Assembly (NCBI GenBank): GCA_018969165.1
Contig: JAGWYX010000065.1
Span: 1-10,229 of the forward strand
Reading direction: 5' to 3'
Origin: Verrucomicrobiota bacterium
Lineage (GTDB): Bacteria; Verrucomicrobiota; Verrucomicrobiia; Limisphaerales; JAGWYX01
Length of the DNA stretch: 10,229 nt
This document shows positions 5,593 through 10,229 of the stretch, piece after piece; position 1 is the first letter of the stretch; each line of letters starts with the position of its first letter. Under the pieces are notes generated by a model. The model saw only the letters and a list, made by a program, of their open reading frames with translations, did not search any database and was not told where the DNA came from. The translations under genes were made by a program, and so were the position numbers.

Positions 5593-8091
5593 TCAGTGAT
5601 TGAACAGAAACTCCTTCGTGTTGATCAAGGCCCAGCAAATATCCTCGTAGGCCAGGCGACGGCCGACGGCCGGTTTCGCCGCCGATTCCTTGTCCAGGTA
5701 ACGCCGGGCAGCCGCCAACTCACTGGCATTCGGCTCGCGGCTGTAAGCCCAGAGATAGAGTTCGCGGAGCTTGGCGTCGTCGCCCCGCGTCTGGTCGTTC
5801 GCCAGGAGATGCGGGCGGCCTTGATCGCTGGTGAGTTTGTCCTCGATTTCTTTCGCGTTGAGGAGGTGGAGGCTCTGAGCCAGACTGGCATCCTGCGACC
5901 GCTCGCAGTCGCACGCGCTCGAATCGTCGGGCCGGCCAAAGACGGCCAGGAAATAGGAACTGGCGTTGTAGCTGTCGTCGGGCAACTGGACCGCGCGGGT
6001 GCCGCGCGGCAAGCCTTCGAAGGCGCTGTCGGACCGGGTGACCTGGTTCACGGCGTCATACAAGACCTCGGCGGTCAGCCGTTTGGGGTAATACCGGGAG
6101 AAATACTGTTTATCGACCACGTTGTAAACGTTCGGCAGCGAGCTGAGCTGGTAAGTGCGCGACTGGCAAATGGTCCGGACCAAATCCTCGAGATCATAGC
6201 CGCGGTCGATGAAATACTTCGCCAGCGCGTCGAGGAGCTCCGGGTCGGTCGCCGGGTTCGTTTCGCGCAGATCGTCGTCCGGTTCGACCAGGCCGCGGCC
6301 GAAGAAATGTTTCCAATACCGGTTGACCAGCGCCCGGGCAAAAAACGGGTTCCGCTTGCTGGTCATCCAGTCGGCCAAGGCTTGCCGGGCATCGTCGTCG
6401 GGCGACAAATCCAGCGGGGCGTCACCCAGCCCGGCCGGTTTTTCCGGTTGCTGGGTTTTCTTGTTCAGGGCCGTGGGATTGCCGCGCCGATGATAGATGA
6501 CTTCCTCATCCGGTTGCGGACCCGGTTTGCGGCCGATCTGGGAGAAAAAGGCGGCAAAGCGGTAGTAGTCGCGTTGGCTCCATTTTTCGAACGGATGATG
6601 GTGGCACTCGGCGCACTTCAGTCGGGTCCCCAGGAACAACTGGGCGGCGTCTTCGAGTTCGGCGTTCGGATCCCGGACTTGGTGGTACCACGCGACGGGT
6701 GGATCCTGTTCGACCGAGCCGGAGGCGGTGAGGATTTCGCGCACGAACCGGTCATAGGGCTTGTTGACCAGCAGGCTGTCGCGAATCCAATCATGGAAGG
6801 CATAAGTACCCCGTGCCTGGGTGGCGCGCGACCGTTTGTTGCGCAACAAGGCGCTCCAGTCATCCGCAAAGTAGTCGGCGTAATCGGGCCTGCCGAGCAA
6901 CCGATCGATCCACCGGTCGCGCTTGGCCGCGTCGCGATCGGCCAGAAACGCTTTGGTCTCCGCCGGCGTCGGGAGGCGACCGGTGATATCGAGGCCGACC
7001 CGCCGCACGAACGTGGCGTCATCGCACGAGTCGGACGGCGGCATGCCGACGGCCTTTAGTTTCTTGAACACCAGCTCGTCGATGAAATTCCTTGGGGTCG
7101 GCAAATGCTCGACCGGTGCCCCGAGGGGCAAGGTGGCGCGAAAGACCGCGACCTTGGCCTGGTAGCGCACCATCACCGCCACGTCGCCCGGTTGAGCGAA
7201 GACTTTGACCCAGCCGTTCCCGTCCACCGTGGCGAGGTTCTTGTCGTTGGCCTCGAACAACGCCCCGCGCGTCACGTCTTCAACCGATCCATCCGTGTAA
7301 TGGGCAATCACGGCCAGTTGCTGGCCACCGTTCAAGGGCATGGTGCGTTCCTCGGGGGATACCTCGATCCGGTCCACGGTTGGATCGGTGGCGTTCCCGT
7401 AAGGCATCCCCTGAGCGATCCAGCGCACCAACAGCCGGTAATCCATCGAGTTGGTGTCCAGCCGCCGGCCGCCACCGTGGGGCAGCGTCGCCGTCGCCTT
7501 CAGGAGAATCAGGCTGTGCTCGGGCGCCGCGGGGAACAGACGGCGTCCACGCGCCTCCTTGACCAGGTGCTCATAATCTTCCGCCGGCTCGAAACCAAGC
7601 AAGGACAGGCGAAAGCCATTCTGCCCGCTGGCCTTGCCGTGACAGCCGCCGCCGTTGCAGCCCAGCTTGGTGAAGATCGGCACGATCTGGTTGGCGAAGT
7701 TCACCGGGACCACCGCCTGGAGCCGCTCGACCACGACCGGCAGGGCGGCGCTCAGGCCTTCCTTGCACCGGGCCGTGATGGTCGCCTTCCCGTTGGCCAG
7801 TGGCACGACCCAACCCGTCGGGTCCACCTGCACCACCCCGCCGGGTACGACCTGGTAACGGACGTCGCGGGTGAAATCCCGCACCCGGCCGCCGCTGAAC
7901 TGACCGTTGACGAGCAATTGTTCGCGCGCGTCGGCGCCGGTCAACCGCAACTCGGGTTTGGCCGACGCGTCGCGGGCGGCGCCGCACTGGATTTGCAGAC
8001 CCACCAGCCTGCCAAAGTCGATGGAACCGACGGTTTCCTTGGCCTGAGCGAGCACGGTCAGCCCGCACAAGAGCAACCCCGCCGCTCGCAA
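5593..8091 (-). CDS. DUF1549/DUF1553 protein with Ig-like domains and two heme-c-like motifs
   Basis: About 832 residues when started at TTG 8091. That start gives a compact Sec signal (MRAAGLLLCGLTVLAQA, probable cut after AQA) and sits 7 nt after the stop of the small gene; no ATG or GTG lies at the right place. Domains in order: an Ig-like (BIG2-type) domain at about 40-130; a cytochrome-like segment with CNGGGCHGK (Cys145, Cys150, His151) followed by GQNGFRLSLLGF; a second Ig-like domain at about 240-320; DUF1549 from about 335, containing CAECHHHPFEKW (493-504), a CxxCH heme-c-like site; and DUF1553 from about 567 to the end, with RALVNRYWKHFFGRGLVEP, FGRPDDSSACDCER and the characteristic ending NTKEFLFNH. 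These families are also called PSCyt2 and PSD1. The protein probably acts in the periplasm or on the cell surface. Heme attachment is inferred from the motifs and the redox role is not established. The 80-residue ATG extension to 8331 is rejected because it overlaps the small gene and lacks protein-like composition. Confidence 0.9.
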   Translation of the reverse strand: MRAAGLLLCGLTVLAQAKETVGSIDFGRLVGLQIQCGAARDASAKPELRLTGADAREQLLVNGQFSGGRVRDFTRDVRYQVVPGGVVQVDPTGWVVPLANGKATITARCKEGLSAALPVVVERLQAVVPVNFANQIVPIFTKLGCNGGGCHGKASGQNGFRLSLLGFEPAEDYEHLVKEARGRRLFPAAPEHSLILLKATATLPHGGGRRLDTNSMDYRLLVRWIAQGMPYGNATDPTVDRIEVSPEERTMPLNGGQQLAVIAHYTDGSVEDVTRGALFEANDKNLATVDGNGWVKVFAQPGDVAVMVRYQAKVAVFRATLPLGAPVEHLPTPRNFIDELVFKKLKAVGMPPSDSCDDATFVRRVGLDITGRLPTPAETKAFLADRDAAKRDRWIDRLLGRPDYADYFADDWSALLRNKRSRATQARGTYAFHDWIRDSLLVNKPYDRFVREILTASGSVEQDPPVAWYHQVRDPNAELEDAAQLFLGTRLKCAECHHHPFEKWSQRDYYRFAAFFSQIGRKPGPQPDEEVIYHRRGNPTALNKKTQQPEKPAGLGDAPLDLSPDDDARQALADWMTSKRNPFFARALVNRYWKHFFGRGLVEPDDDLRETNPATDPELLDALAKYFIDRGYDLEDLVRTICQSRTYQLSSLPNVYNVVDKQYFSRYYPKRLTAEVLYDAVNQVTRSDSAFEGLPRGTRAVQLPDDSYNASSYFLAVFGRPDDSSACDCERSQDASLAQSLHLLNAKEIEDKLTSDQGRPHLLANDQTRGDDAKLRELYLWAYSREPNASELAAARRYLDKESAAKPAVGRRLAYEDICWALINTKEFLFNH

Positions 8092-8098
8092 CTCCCAC

Positions 8099-8335
8099 TT
8101 ACCGCCGCGCCGCGCCCCTCGAAGATCCGTTTGGTCTCGCCAAGCTGCGGATCGATACGATGTGCAACGGGTCGAGCAGATCGATATCGCCGCCCTTGCC
8201 CACCACCGCCACCTCGAACCTGCCGACCGCGATGAACTCGGGGTGAGGGACCTTGAACTCGCGCCCATCCGACGTCCGAATGACAAACGGTCGGAAACCA
8301 CCTGCCAGTTTCTTGCGAATCTGTTCAACATTCAT
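8099..8335 (-). CDS. Small conserved hypothetical protein (78 residues)
   Basis: A 78-residue protein with no signal peptide or membrane segment, so probably cytoplasmic. It begins MNVEQIRKKL and contains a core of the form FRPFVIRTSDGREFKVPHPE, then AVVGKGGDIDLLDPLHIVSI, and ends in a basic tail (about RPNGSSRGAARR). This pattern (short helix, RPF, a 'DGR-F-VPHPEF' strand pair, a strand, 'D-LHI-SI') matches a small hypothetical family I remember as common in Planctomycetota and Verrucomicrobiota; that is recollection, not a search. The ATG at 8335 lies 33 nt after the DUF1501 stop and follows a weak purine run (GAGGGG). The stop (8099-8101) is 7 nt before the proposed TTG start of the DUF1549/1553 gene. 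A longer open frame overlaps it up to 8331, but that extension is Ser/Arg-rich junk, whereas this frame has a protein-like composition. Function unknown. Confidence 0.8.
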   Translation of the reverse strand: MNVEQIRKKLAGGFRPFVIRTSDGREFKVPHPEFIAVGRFEVAVVGKGGDIDLLDPLHIVSIRSLARPNGSSRGAARR

Positions 8336-8368
8336 CCCCTCGGCTCTTGCGCGTTCGGCGTCGAATTG

Positions 8369-9706
8369 TCAACCGACCAGTTCCTTCATCGGCTGGCACC
8401 CGTCGTCCACTAGGTACTGCGGGCGGCCGGTCAGGTCGGTGATCGTCGTCTTGCTCACGTCGATCCCGAGATTGTGGTATAACGTGGCGAAGACTTCGCC
8501 GAACGCCACCGGTCGCTCGACTGGTTCGCCGCCGAGCCGGTCCGTCGCGCCGATGACCTGGCCGGTCTGCATCCCACCGCCAGCCAGCAATGCACAGGAG
8601 GTCTTGGGCCAATGATCGCGCCCGGCATCCTTGTTAATGGTCGGCGTGCGGCCGAACTCGCCCCAGACGACGACCGAGACGTCCTGGTCCAGGCCGCGCT
8701 GGTGCAGGTCCTGGACCAGCGCGCTGACCCCTTGATCGAGCAACGGCAAATCCTGCTTGGCCAACCGGTGATTGTTCGAGTGGTAATCCCAAAAGCCGAA
8801 TGCCACCGTGACGCACCGCGCCCCGGCCTCGACCAGCCGGCGGGCCACCAGGAACTGTTCCATCAACATCGGGGCCGCATCGCCGTGCGGTTTGGGATCG
8901 CCCCTGCCGTAGGCTTCGAGCACCCGCTTGTCTTCCTGCTGCAGGTCCAGGGCCCGAACCAGCTTGCTCGAAGTCAGCACGCCAAACGCCTGTTGGTTGA
9001 ACGCGTCCAATCCTGCCATCAACCCGCTCCCGTCCACGTCGCGACGGAACCGGTCGAAACTGGCGAGGAGCGCCTTCCGATCCGCCAACCGATCGAGCGT
9101 GATGCCGTTGAGGACCATGTCGGTCTTGCCGTCGCCTTCGGGCCGGAACGAACGGTAGGCGGCGCCCAGAAAACCCGGTCCGGCCTCGTTGTAGGGCATG
9201 TGCTGCATCCGCGGCTCGAGCCCGACGAATGGCGGGATCGCCGGATCCTCCGACCCGAGCAGCCGGGCGACGACCGAGCCGAACGTCGGCCAGCCGCCGG
9301 GGGGTTGGTTGCGTTTCGAGCGGCCGGTGAAACAATGAAAATCCGAGTGATCGTCCACGGCGTCGGAGAGGGTCCGGACCACGGCGAGCTTATCCATCAT
9401 CGTCGCCAGGCGCGGCAAATGCTCGCAAATCTGGATCCCGGTCACGTTGGTGTGGATGGGCCGGAACTCGCCGCGAATCTCCAGCGGCGCCTCCAGCTTC
9501 AAGTCGAACATGTCCTGGTGCGGCGGGCCGCCGGGCAGGTAGATCATGATGATCGCCTTGTGCGATTGGCGGATGCCCGAACGGGCTTCGGCCTGGAGCA
9601 GTTGCGGCAACGCCAGGCCACCCAGGCCGAGCGCGCCAATCTTGAGAAAGTTCCGCCGGGAAATGCCGTCGCAGAATCGCGCGGACCGACCGTAGATCGT
9701 CAACAT
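8369..9706 (-). CDS. Tat-exported DUF1501 family protein (complete)
   Basis: A 445-residue protein of typical length for DUF1501 (PF07394). The N-terminus has a textbook twin-arginine signal: SRRNFLK at residues 16-22, a hydrophobic stretch rich in Gly, Leu and Ala at 23-37, then a likely cleavage near Gln38-Ala-Glu-Ala. The mature part opens with YLPGGPPHQDMFDLK (56-70), the family's equivalent of the N-terminal metal-binding region in alkaline-phosphatase-like folds. It continues with a His-rich DDHSDFHCFTGR stretch and ends with GEFGRTP (349-355) and GRDHWP (362-367). Export folded through Tat fits a metal- or cofactor-containing periplasmic enzyme, but the reaction is unknown. The ATG at 9706 is fixed by the Tat signal and by the 7-nt overlap with the upstream DUF1501 gene. 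A small gene follows after 33 nt. Two similar DUF1501 genes in tandem imply a duplication. Confidence 0.95.
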   Translation of the reverse strand: MLTIYGRSARFCDGISRRNFLKIGALGLGGLALPQLLQAEARSGIRQSHKAIIMIYLPGGPPHQDMFDLKLEAPLEIRGEFRPIHTNVTGIQICEHLPRLATMMDKLAVVRTLSDAVDDHSDFHCFTGRSKRNQPPGGWPTFGSVVARLLGSEDPAIPPFVGLEPRMQHMPYNEAGPGFLGAAYRSFRPEGDGKTDMVLNGITLDRLADRKALLASFDRFRRDVDGSGLMAGLDAFNQQAFGVLTSSKLVRALDLQQEDKRVLEAYGRGDPKPHGDAAPMLMEQFLVARRLVEAGARCVTVAFGFWDYHSNNHRLAKQDLPLLDQGVSALVQDLHQRGLDQDVSVVVWGEFGRTPTINKDAGRDHWPKTSCALLAGGGMQTGQVIGATDRLGGEPVERPVAFGEVFATLYHNLGIDVSKTTITDLTGRPQYLVDDGCQPMKELVG

Positions 9707-10229
9707 GCGACCAGTTCCTTCATCGGTTGACAGCCGTTATCGACCAGGTATTGCGGGCGGCCGGACAGGTCCGGGAGCGTGACCTTGTTCACGTCGATGC
9801 CCAGGTTGTGGTAAAGCGTCGCGAAGACCTCGCCAAATTGCACCGGCCGCTCGACCGCCTCGCCCCCCAAACGGTCCGTGGCCCCGATCACCTGCCCGGT
9901 CTTCATCCCACCCCCGGCCAGCAACCCGCACGAGACCCGCGGCCAATGATCGCGCCCGGCGTCCTTGTTGATCGTCGGTGTCCGGCCGAACTCGCCCCAG
10001 ACGACGACGGAGACGTCCTGGTCCAAGCCGCGTTGGTGGAGATCCTCGACGAGCGCGCTCAGGCCCTGGTCGAGCATCGGGAGGTCCTGCCGCAAGGCGT
10101 TGAAGTTGTCGCCATGATGGTCCCACCGGCTGAACGCCAGGGTCACGCACCGCGCGCCGGCCTCGACCAGCCGCCGCGCAATCAGGAAATGTTCCATTAA
10201 CTTGGGCCCGCCGTCGTCCCGGTTCCGCG
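9700..10229 (-). CDS. DUF1501 family protein, C-terminal part (gene runs off the right edge)
   Basis: Only the last 175 or so residues lie in the window. The frame is open to the right edge, so the first ATG inside the window (10197) is internal. The visible part carries the DUF1501 C-terminal signatures: a GEFGRTP motif followed by GRDHWP, then a conserved tail with LYHNLGID and GRPQYLVD. DUF1501 (PF07394) proteins are exported, often by Tat, and are related by fold to the alkaline phosphatase/sulfatase group; no reaction is established for this branch. It aligns without gaps to the C-terminus of the next gene with roughly 28 differences in about 163 residues by my count. Its stop codon (TGA, 9700-9702) lies inside the start of the next gene: the two overlap by 7 nt (ATGTTGA), which suggests translational coupling. 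The family call is firm; the substrate is unknown. Confidence 0.93.
   Translation of the reverse strand, partial: RNRDDGGPKLMEHFLIARRLVEAGARCVTLAFSRWDHHGDNFNALRQDLPMLDQGLSALVEDLHQRGLDQDVSVVVWGEFGRTPTINKDAGRDHWPRVSCGLLAGGGMKTGQVIGATDRLGGEAVERPVQFGEVFATLYHNLGIDVNKVTLPDLSGRPQYLVDNGCQPMKELVAC

Noticed and set aside
5596..7059. 487-residue plus-strand open frame, and similar ones at 7105-8235 and 8612-9730
   Set aside because: They are antisense to well-supported DUF1549/1553 and DUF1501 genes, with no family motif and no sensible start context.
8092..8331. ATG 8331 as the start of the DUF1549/1553 protein
   Set aside because: The extra 80 residues are Ser/Arg/Trp-rich, overlap the small gene in another frame and bury the signal peptide inside the protein.
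1..10229. CRISPR arrays, tRNA or rRNA genes, transposases, integrases
   Set aside because: No regularly spaced repeats, no cloverleaf or rRNA signature and no recombinase motif seen on either strand.

Overview
This GC-rich window looks like chromosomal DNA from the Planctomycetota-Verrucomicrobiota group. I lean towards Verrucomicrobiota because of the palindromic intergenic repeats, but the sequence alone cannot settle it. The gene families present (DUF1501, DUF1549/DUF1553 with cytochrome-like segments, tandem pre-peptidase C-terminal-like domains, and a planctomycete-type cytochrome c domain fused to WD40 repeats) are hallmarks of these two phyla. All six genes read leftwards on the minus strand. 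The long plus-strand open frames are GC-driven shadows.

Layout in the direction of transcription (right to left): (1) the C-terminal end of a DUF1501 protein that enters from the right edge, >10229-9700; (2) a complete Tat-exported DUF1501 paralogue, 9706-8369, overlapping the first by 7 nt and about 83% identical to it over the shared part; (3) a 78-residue cytoplasmic-looking small protein, 8335-8099; (4) a DUF1549/DUF1553 protein with Ig-like domains and two heme-c-like motifs, 8091-5593, probably starting at TTG; (5) a 535-nt gene-free island, 5058-5592, packed with palindromic repeats; (6) a secreted multi-domain beta-sandwich/PPC protein with an Ala/Glu/Lys-rich coiled coil near its C-terminus, 5057-2379; (7) a secreted protein with an N-terminal CxxCH cytochrome domain, a seven-bladed WD40 propeller and a very long coiled coil, 2362 to beyond the left edge.

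Genes 1-4 are tightly packed and look like one operon. Genes 6-7 are only 16 nt apart and probably form a second unit, or continue the first through the repeat island. Apart from the small protein, every product whose N-terminus is visible carries an export signal, so the cluster appears to encode an envelope assembly with putative heme centres (genes 4 and 7), an alkaline-phosphatase/sulfatase-like fold (genes 1-2) and large adhesive or scaffold domains (genes 6-7). The biochemical role of this gene set is, to my knowledge, not established.

The most interesting non-coding signals are in the island. They are a REPIN-like pair of inverted palindromes with a compensatory base change in the stem, a second element bounded by inverted CCCTCACCC/GGGTGAGGG arms whose hairpin contains the only good start codon of gene 6, and a third hairpin that shares a 17-nt imperfect direct repeat with the first.
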